25,854 nt of DNA from Deltaproteobacteria bacterium. Lineage in GTDB: Bacteria; Myxococcota_A; UBA9160; JAFDET01. Shown piece after piece: positions 1-7,786 of this stretch. How positions within the stretch are numbered: position 1 is the stretch's first letter; every line of letters begins with the position of its first letter. Under the pieces are notes generated by a model, which worked only from the letters and a program-made list of their open reading frames with translations, searched no databases and was not told the DNA's origin. The translations under genes and the position numbers were made by a program. The stretch covers positions 1 through 25,854 of the forward strand of contig JAFDET010000102.1 of NCBI GenBank assembly GCA_019310195.1, given 5' to 3'.

Positions 1-153
1 CGCAAGGCGCTGGACGACGTGCGGACTTGCCTGACGAGCGGCGACCTGGAGACCGGGGCAAAGTTCCTGGACGCGCTGGTGGTGCGCCTGGCGCGCCACG
101 AAGAGATCGAGGAGAAGCTGATCGGCGGCCTCGGCAAGCCGCCCCAGGACTAG
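1..153 (+). CDS. 3' end of an unidentified protein, possibly hemerythrin-like (partial)
   Basis: An open frame from the window edge runs to TAG at 151-153 and gives the last 50 residues of a protein; its start lies outside. The tail is helical and charged, with a segment HEEIEEKLI about 16 residues from the end. That segment resembles the His-x-x-x-Glu metal-ligand helix near the C-terminus of hemerythrin (HHE) domains, but 50 residues are too few to decide. The codon use matches the neighbours, so it is probably a real gene end. It converges with the gene ending at 150 and overlaps it by 4 bases. Function is a guess. Confidence 0.5.
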   Translation, partial: RKALDDVRTCLTSGDLETGAKFLDALVVRLARHEEIEEKLIGGLGKPPQD

Positions 154-563
154 CGGGCCGCGCGCGGCTCCAGGCGCACAGGGAAGGCCTGTGGGCTTCC
201 CTCCAGGATCGCGATCAGCAAGTCCGTCGTCCCGTACTTCTCGCGAATCCGCTGGTCGATGCGCTCGCGCTGCTCCGGCGTGTCCACGGGCACGGCGGTG
301 TAGGGCGTCTGCACGTCGCCGCGTTTCAGCACGACCTCGGGGTTCGCCTGCACCCGGGTCACCCAGCCGCGCCCGGGGCTGCCGCGCAGCCAGACCGCGC
401 CCGCGTCGTCCACCACCCACAGGCGCGTCTCCTGGGGTGCGCCGGTGGCGTCGGTGGTGGTGAGCACCACCACCTCGCTCAGCTCGGACGCCGCCAGTAC
501 GCCGATCACCAGGGCGAGTACGCCGCCCACGACTCCCGCTGCGATCTTGAGGCCCGTGCTCAT
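150..563 (-). CDS. Membrane-anchored nitroreductase/split-barrel family protein
   Basis: 137 residues. Residues about 5-27 form one hydrophobic membrane segment. The rest resembles the small split beta-barrel flavin or deazaflavin-binding proteins annotated as nitroreductase/quinone reductase or DUF2255-like: an ELSEVVVLTTTD strand, then a TRLWVVDDAGAVWLR strand pair, a VQANPEVVLKRG stretch and a C-terminal PVRLEP. In such families the barrel binds a flavin-type cofactor and reduces small organic substrates; the substrate here is unknown. The start is the third of three ATGs created by a 14-base tandem repeat (556-597); the GTG at 587 would add eight unlikely residues. It is the last gene of a four-gene minus-strand operon. 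Confidence 0.7.
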   Translation of the reverse strand: MSTGLKIAAGVVGGVLALVIGVLAASELSEVVVLTTTDATGAPQETRLWVVDDAGAVWLRGSPGRGWVTRVQANPEVVLKRGDVQTPYTAVPVDTPEQRERIDQRIREKYGTTDLLIAILEGSPQAFPVRLEPRAAR

Positions 564-597
564 GGCGTCACACTCATGGCGCCACACTCATGGCGCC
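556..597 (-). repeat. 14-bp tandem repeat (three copies) that triplicates an ATGA stop/start junction
   Basis: On the plus strand the units are gtgctcatggcgtc (556-569), acactcatggcgcc (570-583) and acactcatggcgcc (584-597). Read on the minus strand, each carries an ATGA. The first ATGA (591-588) holds the stop of the TraB-like gene. It opens a 5-codon frame MSVAP whose stop overlaps the second ATG (577). That opens MSVTP, whose stop overlaps the ATG at 563, the probable start of the next gene. Because 14 is not a multiple of 3, each ATG lies in a different frame. Confidence 0.9.
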
Positions 598-1529
598 AGT
601 ATAGGCGGCTGCTGCGGCGGTGGGCCTTCGATGCGCTCGACGGACCAGCCTGCCTCGGCGAGCAGCGCGGGGAGAGAGCCCTCGCCGACCGTGTGGCCGG
701 CACCCACCACCACGAAGCGCGGCTGCCCGTCGCGCGCCCACTCGGTCAGCCGCTCGGCCATCCTGCGGTTGCGCTGGAAGAACACGGCATCGTAGAAGGG
801 CTTCATCTCCGGGCGGGTGTCCGAGGCGATCTGGGCATCCAGGGCCGCCGCATCGCCGCGCTTCCACAGCGCGAGGAAGTTGAGCATGGCCGCGGGCGCG
901 TCCGGGGAGAGGGCGTCTACGAGGTATTGCTCCTGCACCGCATCGGGCAGGCGTGCGAACAGTTCGAACTGCTCGTCGAGGGTTTCCAGCGACTCGACCG
1001 GCCGCCCTTCGCGGCGGGCCCGCGCGACCAGCGCAGCCTCCACGCCGAACTCGTTGCGCATCCCCGCATCCTCGAGCGTGATCTCCTCCACCATCATGGC
1101 TGCCATCCAGGGGCGTGCGTGGGCGAAGGCGATCGGATCCATTTCGTGGGCCAGGGCGAAGGCGACCAGCGCACGCCAGGTGTCCGGGCTCACCTGCTCG
1201 GGTAGCGTGCTGGCCAGCAGGGTTCCGCGGCGCAGGATGGCCGCCCCGGTCTCGGCATCACTCAACCCGGCAACGTCCACTTCCACCGCCAGGGTGTGGG
1301 TGGTGCGCCACCAGGCATCCAGGGATGGAGCCAGCTCCAGGGCTTCGCTGCCGGCGTGGATCGAGCCCAGCAGGACCAGCTCGCCCGAGGCGGCCGTGGG
1401 CGGCGTGGCTTGCCACAGCAGCGCGTGGGAGATCTCCAGGGCGTAGCGCTGCGGGAAGAGCGTCGCGCAGCCGCTGACCGCGAGGAGCAGCGTCGCGGCG
1501 ATGGCCGCCGCGATGCGTCCGGGTGTCAC
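588..1529 (-). CDS. TraB/GumN family lipoprotein
   Basis: 313 residues. The N-terminus is a lipoprotein signal: a hydrophobic stretch from about residue 6 and lipobox VSGC with Cys21, so the mature protein should be tethered to a membrane. The body has TraB/GumN (TIKI-like) hallmarks: a GSIH motif soon after the signal, an acidic VEVDV strand, a late RNRRMAERL motif, and near the C-terminus VVVGAGHTVGEGSLPALL. Some eukaryotic relatives are metalloproteases; bacterial members are mostly uncharacterised, so protease activity is only possible. The GTG start at 1529 overlaps the stop of the upstream SDR (GTGA) and sits just before the signal peptide; a longer frame upstream lies within the SDR gene and is a shadow. 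Confidence 0.8.
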   Translation of the reverse strand: MTPGRIAAAIAATLLLAVSGCATLFPQRYALEISHALLWQATPPTAASGELVLLGSIHAGSEALELAPSLDAWWRTTHTLAVEVDVAGLSDAETGAAILRRGTLLASTLPEQVSPDTWRALVAFALAHEMDPIAFAHARPWMAAMMVEEITLEDAGMRNEFGVEAALVARARREGRPVESLETLDEQFELFARLPDAVQEQYLVDALSPDAPAAMLNFLALWKRGDAAALDAQIASDTRPEMKPFYDAVFFQRNRRMAERLTEWARDGQPRFVVVGAGHTVGEGSLPALLAEAGWSVERIEGPPPQQPPILAP

Positions 1530-2302
1530 GCGCACATGGCGCCGTCCACGCGCACGAACTCGCCGTTCACGTGGGCCGCGTCGTCGGAGGCCAGGAATGC
1601 GATCACAGCGGCGCAGTCCTCGGGTCCGCGGAAGCCGGTGAAGGGCATGATGCGGCGCAGCAGCGAGGGGTCGGCGCCCTCGGGCAGCTGGAAAGACTCG
1701 TGGATGGGGGTCTGGATGCCGCCGGCGCACACGCAGTTGGCGCGTACGCCCTGCTTGCCGTACTCGACGGCCAGCTCGAAGGTCAGCGCCTGCACGCCGC
1801 CCTTGGAGGCGGAGTAGGCGGCGGCCCAGGCGTGGGCCTTCAGCGCGGCGGTGGACGACATGTTCACGATGACGCCGCGTCCCTGCTCCACGAAGTGGGG
1901 AAGGGCCGCGCGGCAGGCCAGGAAGGTGCCGGTGAGGTTGACGGCCAGTACGCGGTTCCAGGCGTCCAGTGTCTCCTCGTGGGTGTGGGTGAAGTGGAGG
2001 ATGCCGGCGGAGTTGACCAGCACGTCCAGCCCGCCCAGCTCCTCGCGCGTGCGCGCCACGGCGCCCTCGACGGCGTCGGCGTCGGACACATCGCACGCGA
2101 CGCCCAGTGCCCGGCTTCCGCCGGCGCGCAGCGCCTGGGCTACGGCCTCCGCGGCCGAGCCGTCCAGGTCTGCGCAGGCCACGCTTCCGCCCTCGGCGGC
2201 GATGCGTTCACAGGTGGCGCGGCCGATACCGGATCCCGCGCCAGTCACCAGCGCGATGCGATCCTGGAAGCGAGCGAGTCCTGCGCCCATTGCCTGGCTC
2301 AC
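1526..2302 (-). CDS. Short-chain dehydrogenase/reductase (SDR)
   Basis: 258 residues, the usual classical SDR length. The motifs are TGAGSGIG (residues 20-27) for NAD(P) binding, acidic ADLD about residue 45 suggesting NAD(H) preference, NSAG (97-100), and the catalytic YSASK (163-167) with the preceding Ser in NMSS. The substrate is presumably a secondary alcohol or 3-hydroxyacyl group but cannot be read from sequence. The GTG start at 2302 overlaps the stop of the phosphotransferase gene by four bases; an ATG at 2290 is an equally possible start and gives a length closer to many homologues. Pairing with an ACAD10-like phosphotransferase hints at fatty acid or hydroxy-acid catabolism. Confidence 0.92.
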   Translation of the reverse strand: MSQAMGAGLARFQDRIALVTGAGSGIGRATCERIAAEGGSVACADLDGSAAEAVAQALRAGGSRALGVACDVSDADAVEGAVARTREELGGLDVLVNSAGILHFTHTHEETLDAWNRVLAVNLTGTFLACRAALPHFVEQGRGVIVNMSSTAALKAHAWAAAYSASKGGVQALTFELAVEYGKQGVRANCVCAGGIQTPIHESFQLPEGADPSLLRRIMPFTGFRGPEDCAAVIAFLASDDAAHVNGEFVRVDGAMCA

Positions 2303-3375
2303 GCTGTGCCCGGCGGCGGCAGCTCCAGCAACGTCGCCAGCAGGCGGGAGCAGGGGTTGTCCACCTCGAAGTTCGACTCGGACGGAAGCACGCCGTAGTG
2401 CGTCATCTGCTGCGCCACCCGGGCCATGATGATGGTGAAGCGCAGCGCGGCGAAGACCTCGTAGTAGTGCAGGTGGCGCACGGAGAAACCGCTCTTCTCC
2501 TCGTAGCGCGCAACGGTCGCCTCGCGGCTGGGGAATCCCGCCAGACGCTCGGCACCCACGCCCTCGCTGTGGTGGCGGTCGAGGAAGAGGAACCAGGCCA
2601 CGTCCAGCTCCGGGCTGCCCAGGGCGGCCATCTCCCAATCCAGTACAGCCGCGCAACGGCCGTCGCGAAACACCATGTTGCCGATGCGCGCGTCGCCCCA
2701 GGCCAGCACCGTGGGCTCGGCCTCCCGGGGTTGCTGGTCTCGCAGCCAGCGCAGGGCCTGCTCCACCTGGGGCTTGGGGCGGCCGCCCACCCAGCGGTGC
2801 ATGTGCTCGTACTCCGCCAGATGGGCGTCCAGCGGCGTGGCGCCCGGCCGCTCCAGGAAGTCCAGTCTTGTGGCGCGCCAGTCCACCCGGTGGATGGCGG
2901 CCAGGGCGTCCACGGCGCTCCACCAGAGTGCCTCGCGCTCGGCCGGCTCGATCCCCGTGACCCAGCCCCCGGTGTGGTAGGGCGGGTTGTCGGTGGGGAT
3001 GCGGCCCTCGACGCGGCCCATCACGTAGAAGGGTGCGCCCAGGAAGCGCTCGTCCTCCTCGAGCCAGTGCATGGGTGCCATGGGCACGTCGCTCGCGCCC
3101 AGGATCTCCTGGATGCGGTACTGGCGTGCGATGTCGTACTCGGGGAAGACCGTCATGCCCGACGGGCGCACGCGCGCGACCAGTGACTCGTTCACCTCGA
3201 CGCCGCCGGTCCGCCAGTCGGCGTCGAACATCAGCGTGTCGCTGGAGAAACCCGTGGTGCCGGGCCCGGAGATCTCGCCCACGCGCACCTCGGTGGCGTC
3301 GGGCAGGCGCGTGGCCAGCCACGCCTCCAGGTCCTTGCGGGTCTGCTCGAGATCGCGCTCCTTGGGGGCCGGCAT
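2299..3375 (-). CDS. Aminoglycoside-phosphotransferase-fold kinase (ACAD10-like APH family)
   Basis: 358 residues. The C-lobe has the kinase-like catalytic loop WGDARIGN (226-233, equivalent to HGDxxxxN) and the metal-binding DWE (246-248), in the APH order and spacing. Genes of this subfamily often sit beside acyl-CoA dehydrogenases and SDRs. In ACAD10/11 the related domain phosphorylates 4-hydroxyacyl-CoAs, so a role in hydroxy-acid breakdown is plausible; resistance to aminoglycosides is not implied. His is replaced by Trp in the loop, a known variation in this group. The ATG at 3375 follows a TATCCT box by 8 bases. It is the first gene of the operon 3375 to 150. Confidence 0.88.
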   Translation of the reverse strand: MPAPKERDLEQTRKDLEAWLATRLPDATEVRVGEISGPGTTGFSSDTLMFDADWRTGGVEVNESLVARVRPSGMTVFPEYDIARQYRIQEILGASDVPMAPMHWLEEDERFLGAPFYVMGRVEGRIPTDNPPYHTGGWVTGIEPAEREALWWSAVDALAAIHRVDWRATRLDFLERPGATPLDAHLAEYEHMHRWVGGRPKPQVEQALRWLRDQQPREAEPTVLAWGDARIGNMVFRDGRCAAVLDWEMAALGSPELDVAWFLFLDRHHSEGVGAERLAGFPSREATVARYEEKSGFSVRHLHYYEVFAALRFTIIMARVAQQMTHYGVLPSESNFEVDNPCSRLLATLLELPPPGTA

Positions 3376-3383
3376 GGCGGCGC

Positions 3384-3389
3384 AGGATA
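3384..3389 (-). promoter_or_regulatory. Predicted -10 box TATCCT, 8 bases before the ATG
   Basis: On the minus strand the order is TGC-TATCCT-(8 bases)-ATG at 3375. The TGn just before the hexamer is the extended -10 pattern. The expected transcription start would fall at or next to the ATG, so the operon mRNA may be nearly leaderless. Confidence 0.5.
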
Positions 3390-3474
3390 GCAGACGGGAT
3401 TCCGGGCCCGAGGCTCGTTCGGGTGGGCGTCGGCTTCTGGCGCGTCGGCGATGGCGACCCGGCGGGCCTCCGCG

Positions 3475-3480
3475 TAGAGT
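3475..3480 (+). promoter_or_regulatory. Predicted -10 box TAGAGT for the amidohydrolase gene
   Basis: TAGAGT lies 22 bases before the ATG at 3503, and a GAGGAG ribosome-binding site (3491-3496) lies between them, so this transcript would have a short conventional leader. No clear -35 is seen. Confidence 0.4.
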
Positions 3481-3502
3481 CCGCGGCGGCGAGGAGTGTT
3501 CC

Positions 3503-4573
3503 ATGAGCCAGGTGATCGACGCGGATGCCCACGTACTGGAAGGCCCCGGCTTCTTCGGCGAGGCGCTGCAGCGCTGGCCCGACAAGATCCGCATCGAAGG
3601 GGGCGAGCAGCCCGGGATCGTGGTCGAAGGCCGCCGCTACCCGGAGCCCGAGGGGCCGGGGGCCGGTTGTCCGCCCCAGCACGGCGTGATCGACGTCCCG
3701 GGTGCGGACCCGAGCAACGCCGAGGGCGTGCTCGCGGATGCCGACAAGGAGGGCATCGACCGCATGGTGCTCTTCCCGAGCTTCGGGCTCGGGGTGCCCA
3801 CGTTCCGCGACCTGGCCTTCGGCGCCGAGATCGCGGGCTACTACAACGACTGGCTGAGTCAGTGGGTCGCCACGTCGCCCGAGCGGCTCTTCGCCGTGGC
3901 AGTGGTGCCCCTGGAGGACGTGAACGCCTCCATCGAGCGGATGACCCAGGCTCGGGCGGCGGGTCACGTGTGCACGGTCATCCCGCCGGCCCTGCGCGAG
4001 CGCAACCTCGACCACCCGGATCTGGATCCCTTCTACGCCGCCGCGGCCGACCTGGGCATGCCCCTGGGTGTGCACGGCGCGCCGGGGGTGCACCTGCCCA
4101 AGATCGGCGTGGACCGCTTCACCAACTACATCCAGGTCCACTGCATCAGCTTCCCCTTCGACCAGATGACGGCCATGACGGCGATGATCTCGGGCGGCGT
4201 GTTCGAGCGGCACCCGGGCTTGCGCGTGGCGTTCCTGGAGTCGGGCTGCGGCTGGGTGTCCTACTTCCTGGACCGCATGCACGAGCACTGGGAGAAGCGC
4301 GGCGACTGGATTCTCGACGGCTGGAAGCGGCCGCCGCGCGAGTACCTGGAGCGCGGTCAGGTCCACGTGACCTGCGAGGCGGGTGAGCCGATGCTGGGCG
4401 CCACCGTGGCCGACCTGGGCGCCGACTTCATCATGTACGCCAGCGACTACCCGCACTGGGACTCGGAGTTCCCGGTCAGCTCCAAGCCGCTGCGCGAGCG
4501 GGGCGACCTGGACGAGGCGGCCCGCGCCGCCATCCTGGGCGGCAACGCGGCGCGCTTCTTCGGGTTGAGCTGA
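3503..4573 (+). CDS. Amidohydrolase family protein (amidohydrolase_2/ACMSD-like)
   Basis: 356 residues. The N-terminus VIDADAHVLE is the metal-binding DxH of the ACMSD-type TIM-barrel amidohydrolases. Other markers are LGVHGAPG (metal-ligand His in mid-barrel), FLESGCGWV (a conserved strand) and YASDYPHWDSEFP near the end, which carries the catalytic Asp in the usual SDYPH form. Members hydrolyse or decarboxylate ring or carbonyl compounds; such genes are abundant in degraders of aromatics and hydrocarbons. The substrate cannot be assigned. The ATG at 3503 follows GAGGAG with 6 bases between. It is monocistronic, divergent from the phosphotransferase operon and convergent with the deacetylase gene. 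Confidence 0.9.
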   Translation: MSQVIDADAHVLEGPGFFGEALQRWPDKIRIEGGEQPGIVVEGRRYPEPEGPGAGCPPQHGVIDVPGADPSNAEGVLADADKEGIDRMVLFPSFGLGVPTFRDLAFGAEIAGYYNDWLSQWVATSPERLFAVAVVPLEDVNASIERMTQARAAGHVCTVIPPALRERNLDHPDLDPFYAAAADLGMPLGVHGAPGVHLPKIGVDRFTNYIQVHCISFPFDQMTAMTAMISGGVFERHPGLRVAFLESGCGWVSYFLDRMHEHWEKRGDWILDGWKRPPREYLERGQVHVTCEAGEPMLGATVADLGADFIMYASDYPHWDSEFPVSSKPLRERGDLDEAARAAILGGNAARFFGLS

Positions 4574-4589
4574 GCGCCGCACCCGGCGC
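4574..4589. terminator. Hairpin between convergent genes, possible terminator
   Basis: GCGCCG-CACC-CGGCGC forms a perfect 6-bp stem with a 4-base loop immediately after the amidohydrolase stop and before the deacetylase stop at 4605. There is no T-run on either side, so intrinsic termination is uncertain. Confidence 0.35.
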
Positions 4590-4604
4590 GGATCGCGGGC
4601 TGGC

Positions 4605-5360
4605 TCAGAGCAGCTCGGGCAGCAGGTTCACGTGCAGCAGGCCAGGCGCCAGCACCTTGAGCGCCTCTCCGTGGCTGAAGGGCTCGGCGGCGGCCCAACG
4701 GCGCTCCATGGCCTCGAGTCCGCGACCCAGGAACGCCACCTCCTCGGGCGTGAGCTGCGTGCGATAGGCGCCGATGGCGCGTTGCTTGCGCTCGCGGGTG
4801 GCGCCGACGTCGAAGCAGGCGTTGGGTGCGGTGGTGAAGTACAGGGCGAGAGCCGTCACGTCGTGGGGGCCGTCGACGTCCCAGGCCGCGTCCACCTCCG
4901 GATCGATGCGCAGCCGCCGGTGCTTGTGCAGCATGCAGGCCTCGGCGGTGGCGCGGCCCACGCGCAGGTGGTCGCTGTGCGATTCGAAGGGCAGCCAGGG
5001 GTCCACCGTGAACACCACGGCGGGCCGCAGCCGGCGAATGGCCGCCACGATGCCGTTGCGCAGGGTGTAGTAGTCGTAGGGCCCGGCGTCCGGCAGGCCC
5101 AGCCAGTGCTGCTCGTGGACGCCGAGGATCGCGCCGGCTTCGTGTTGCTCGGCGCGCAGTCGCCGGGTGGCCTCGTCGTCGGGCAGGTCCGGATCCAGGA
5201 CACCCACCAGGTCGTCGGTCGCCGTCAGGTAGTGGATCTCGGCGCCGGCGTCCGCCAGCGCGGCCAGCGTGCCTCCGGCGCCCAGGTCGTTGTCGTCGTA
5301 GTGGGGCTGCACGCACAGCACACGGCGTGCGCGGTGCAGCGGCTCCAGCCGGTCGCTCAC
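4605..5360 (-). CDS. PIG-L (LmbE-like) zinc deacetylase
   Basis: 251 residues. The N-terminal PHYDDND (His20, Asp22, Asp23) is the family's PHPDD zinc/catalytic motif, followed by GAGGTL. A later ESHSDHLRVGRA supplies the HxDH zinc ligand. The family removes N-acetyl groups from sugar-type substrates (GlcNAc-PI, mycothiol and bacillithiol precursors, antibiotic intermediates); which one applies here is unknown. No mycothiol ligase is seen, and a glutathione reductase elsewhere in the window argues against mycothiol. The GTG start at 5360 overlaps the thioredoxin gene stop (GTGA), so translation is probably coupled. Confidence 0.88.
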   Translation of the reverse strand: MSDRLEPLHRARRVLCVQPHYDDNDLGAGGTLAALADAGAEIHYLTATDDLVGVLDPDLPDDEATRRLRAEQHEAGAILGVHEQHWLGLPDAGPYDYYTLRNGIVAAIRRLRPAVVFTVDPWLPFESHSDHLRVGRATAEACMLHKHRRLRIDPEVDAAWDVDGPHDVTALALYFTTAPNACFDVGATRERKQRAIGAYRTQLTPEEVAFLGRGLEAMERRWAAAEPFSHGEALKVLAPGLLHVNLLPELL

Positions 5361-6217
5361 CGGAAGAGCGCTCGGGCCAGCTCGCCGCGGAAGCGCTGGG
5401 TCAGCTCCGCATCGGAGCCCAGCAGCTCGAAGAGATCCAGCATGGCCAGGCGCGCGGCGCCCTCGTCGAACTCCGCGTCGCGGCGAATCGCTTCGAGGAA
5501 GCTCTCCAGCGCCTCCTCGTGTCGTCCCGCGGAGGCGAGGGCGCGGCCCAGCTCGATGCGCGTGGCCAGGTCGTCGGGGTCGGCTTCCACCCGCGCACGC
5601 AGATCGTCGGGGTCGCCGCCCCCTTCGCCCTCGAGGCGCAGGCGCGTGGCCAGGCGCTCGGCGGCTTCGGCCACGATTTCGTGGGGCAGCACGTGGTCCA
5701 GCAGATCCAGGGCCTCGGCCGTCTCGCCGCGGTCCGCCAGCAGGCCGGCCAGCCCATAGAGGGCGCGGCCGTGGCGTGCTTCGCCTTCCAGCGCGGCGCG
5801 GTAGCGGGCCTCGGCGTCCGCCGCATTTCCGGCCTCCCGCAGCGTGTCGGCCTCGCCGGCGAGGGTGTCCGCCTCCGACGGCAGGATCCCGGCCAGGAAC
5901 TGCCGTATCGCCGCCTCGGGCTGGGCCCCCACGAACTCGCCGCGGATCGCACGGTCGCGGATGCCCAGCACCATGGGGATGCTGCGGGCGCCGAACTGGG
6001 CGGCGATGCGGGGCGACGCGTCCACGTCGACCCTGGCCAGCACGACGGCTCCCTCGTGCTCGTGCACCAGGCGTTCCAGCAGCGGCCCGAGGGTGCGGCA
6101 GGGGCCGCACCAGGGCGCCCAGAAGTCCACCACCACGGGTACGCTCTCGGAGCGCTCGAGCACCTCGCGCTCGAAGTCCGCTTCTCCTACATCGATGGTC
6201 CAGTCGGCGTTCGACAC
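5357..6217 (-). CDS. Thioredoxin-domain protein with C-terminal TPR region (CnoX/YbbN-like)
   Basis: 286 residues. An N-terminal thioredoxin fold carries WCGPC (residues 36-40), the intact redox-active pair, and SIPMVL with the cis-Pro. From about residue 115 the protein is alpha-helical, with alternating Ala/Leu-rich repeats resembling tetratricopeptides. This architecture is that of CnoX/YbbN, a holdase-type co-chaperone that hands substrates to DnaK and GroEL. E. coli YbbN lacks the CxxC pair but many others keep it. The protein should be cytosolic; no signal peptide is seen. The ATG at 6217 lies 10 bases after the stop of the upstream thiolase-like gene, and its own stop overlaps the PIG-L gene start. 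Confidence 0.9.
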   Translation of the reverse strand: MSNADWTIDVGEADFEREVLERSESVPVVVDFWAPWCGPCRTLGPLLERLVHEHEGAVVLARVDVDASPRIAAQFGARSIPMVLGIRDRAIRGEFVGAQPEAAIRQFLAGILPSEADTLAGEADTLREAGNAADAEARYRAALEGEARHGRALYGLAGLLADRGETAEALDLLDHVLPHEIVAEAAERLATRLRLEGEGGGDPDDLRARVEADPDDLATRIELGRALASAGRHEEALESFLEAIRRDAEFDEGAARLAMLDLFELLGSDAELTQRFRGELARALFR

Positions 6218-6227
6218 TACGGCGATC

Positions 6228-7718
6228 TCAGCTCGGTGTGAAGACGTTGCGGTCGTTCGCGTGCTGCACGCGTCCCGGCAGCCCCACGCCCTCGTGCTCG
6301 ACCAGCGACTCCAGGGTGGCGCGATCGTCCGGCGTGTTGGCCAGGAAGCGTTCGCCGCCGTCCAGGCGACCGATCACGATTCCGCGCTTGGGCGTTCCGT
6401 CGCGTCCGAAGAGCACGGTGTACGTCTCGACCCGCGCCGGGCCCTCCGCCTCTGCCGAGACCGGGACCGGCGGCGGCAGCGCAAGCTCGGGGGCGGGCAC
6501 CCCGGCGCCGGGCTCGGCCGGGGCCGAGGCCAGCACCGTGGCCGCGTGCTTGGTGAAGTACCAGCCCAGGCCCGTCAGCAGGCCCGAGTCGCCCCGGCGC
6601 TGGCGCAGCCGCTCCACCATGGCCGCCGCCGCGTTCAGCGTGTACGCGTTGGCCGGGCCGCCGGCGTAGGGCAGGCCGCCGGTCACCGTCAGGCCGCGGG
6701 GATCGTCCCAGGCCAGGTCGAGCATGGCGCACGCCATCTGCACCGCGCTGGGGAAGCAGCTGTAGAAGTCCAGCTGGGCAAGCGCGTCGAGCTCGAGTCC
6801 GGCCTGGGCCAGGGCGCCCTGCACTGCGGCCCGCAGGCCCTCGCTCGAGTGGAAGTCGCGCCGCTCGCTGGGGAACCAGGCGGCCTCCTGGATCCACGCG
6901 CCGCCGCGCCACCAGACCCAGCGCTCCTCGGGAATGCCCAGCGCCCGCGCGGCCTCGACCGAGGTGATCAGCACCGCCGCGGCCTGGTCCGTGGTCATGA
7001 CCGCGTTCAGGTACTTGGGGTAGGGCCAGGCGATCAGGCGGTTCTGCGGCGTCACCGTGGACAGCTCTTCGGCGCTGCGGAAGGTGGGGAACCACGCGTA
7101 GGGGTTCTTGGCCGCCACCTCGCTGAAGCGGCTCATGAGCCGGCCCAGGTCGCGCAGATGGGTCTCGGGGTCCGTGCCGCGGGCGGCGCGCAGGGCGTTG
7201 TCGAACATGGGGTAGACGTGGAGGGGGATTCCCATGCCGTAGGCCTGTTCCAGTTCGGAGCTGCCCCAGCGGGCCTCGTCCAGCGGGGTCGGCTTGCCCT
7301 CGCCGCCGGCGTTCCATTTGAGCCACACGTTGCCGGCGCGCGCGTTGAAGAGGGTCTGCATGTTGTTGCCGCCGGCCACCAGGCCCACCCGCGTCTCGCC
7401 ACGGGCGATCTGCTCGGCCACGTGGTTGATCAGCACCAACCCCGTCTCGCCCCCGGTTGCCGTTTCCAGGTGACGGTGCGGCGAGGCGCCCAGGGCCTGG
7501 CCCAGGAGCTGCGGGCCGTTCTGCGGCTTCCAGCCGAAGATCTCCACCAGACCGCAGGTGTCGATCTGCTCCAGCAGGCGCCCGCCGCCGCCGGCATCGT
7601 CCGCCGCCAGGCGTGCCGCCGTCTCCAGGGAGGCCAGGGGCTCCAGGGCGGCCCGCGGATCCTCCTCGCGGCCCAGCCACTGCCCGACTCCGACGATGAC
7701 CGGCGTGTTGGCGTCCAT
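6228..7718 (-). CDS. Thiolase-like protein (SCP2-thiolase-like/acetyl-CoA acetyltransferase family)
   Basis: 496 residues. The opening VIVGVGQ, a central LVAGGNNM turn, FYSCFPSAV and the late GGLPYAGGPANAY loop are typical of the long thiolase-like proteins annotated as acetyl-CoA acetyltransferase, common in mycobacteria and lipid-degrading bacteria. The C-terminal 100 residues form a separate small beta domain. Where true thiolases have the nucleophilic Cys (CAS), this protein reads ATGGETG, so it may not perform a standard thiolase reaction. The ATG at 7718 is preferred over a TTG at 7739 because homologues begin near VIVGVGQ. It is the first gene of a three-gene operon with the thioredoxin-TPR and PIG-L proteins. 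Confidence 0.85.
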   Translation of the reverse strand: MDANTPVIVGVGQWLGREEDPRAALEPLASLETAARLAADDAGGGGRLLEQIDTCGLVEIFGWKPQNGPQLLGQALGASPHRHLETATGGETGLVLINHVAEQIARGETRVGLVAGGNNMQTLFNARAGNVWLKWNAGGEGKPTPLDEARWGSSELEQAYGMGIPLHVYPMFDNALRAARGTDPETHLRDLGRLMSRFSEVAAKNPYAWFPTFRSAEELSTVTPQNRLIAWPYPKYLNAVMTTDQAAAVLITSVEAARALGIPEERWVWWRGGAWIQEAAWFPSERRDFHSSEGLRAAVQGALAQAGLELDALAQLDFYSCFPSAVQMACAMLDLAWDDPRGLTVTGGLPYAGGPANAYTLNAAAAMVERLRQRRGDSGLLTGLGWYFTKHAATVLASAPAEPGAGVPAPELALPPPVPVSAEAEGPARVETYTVLFGRDGTPKRGIVIGRLDGGERFLANTPDDRATLESLVEHEGVGLPGRVQHANDRNVFTPS

Positions 7719-7765
7719 GGCGGCGAGGAAGGTATCCAACCGTCGCCCCGAGAGCCGCCCCCGGG

Positions 7766-7771
7766 TACACT
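7766..7771 (+). promoter_or_regulatory. Predicted -10 box TACACT before the glycosyltransferase pair
   Basis: TACACT lies 15 bases before the ATG at 7787 in an otherwise GC-rich gap. No convincing -35 and no strong Shine-Dalgarno sequence are seen. On the opposite strand, TACCTT (7734-7729) sits 10 bases before the thiolase-like gene start and may be its -10 box. Confidence 0.35.
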
Positions 7772-7786
7772 CGGTGACCGAGCCCC

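Noticed and set aside
2299..3375. Aminoglycoside resistance gene
   Set aside because: The protein has the kinase fold but groups by motif and context with acyl-metabolism phosphotransferases; no resistance context is present.
1526..4582. Very long minus-strand open frame of over 1000 codons
   Set aside because: Only the last part (SDR) has recognisable domains. The rest is a shadow of the phosphotransferase and amidohydrolase genes in high-GC DNA.
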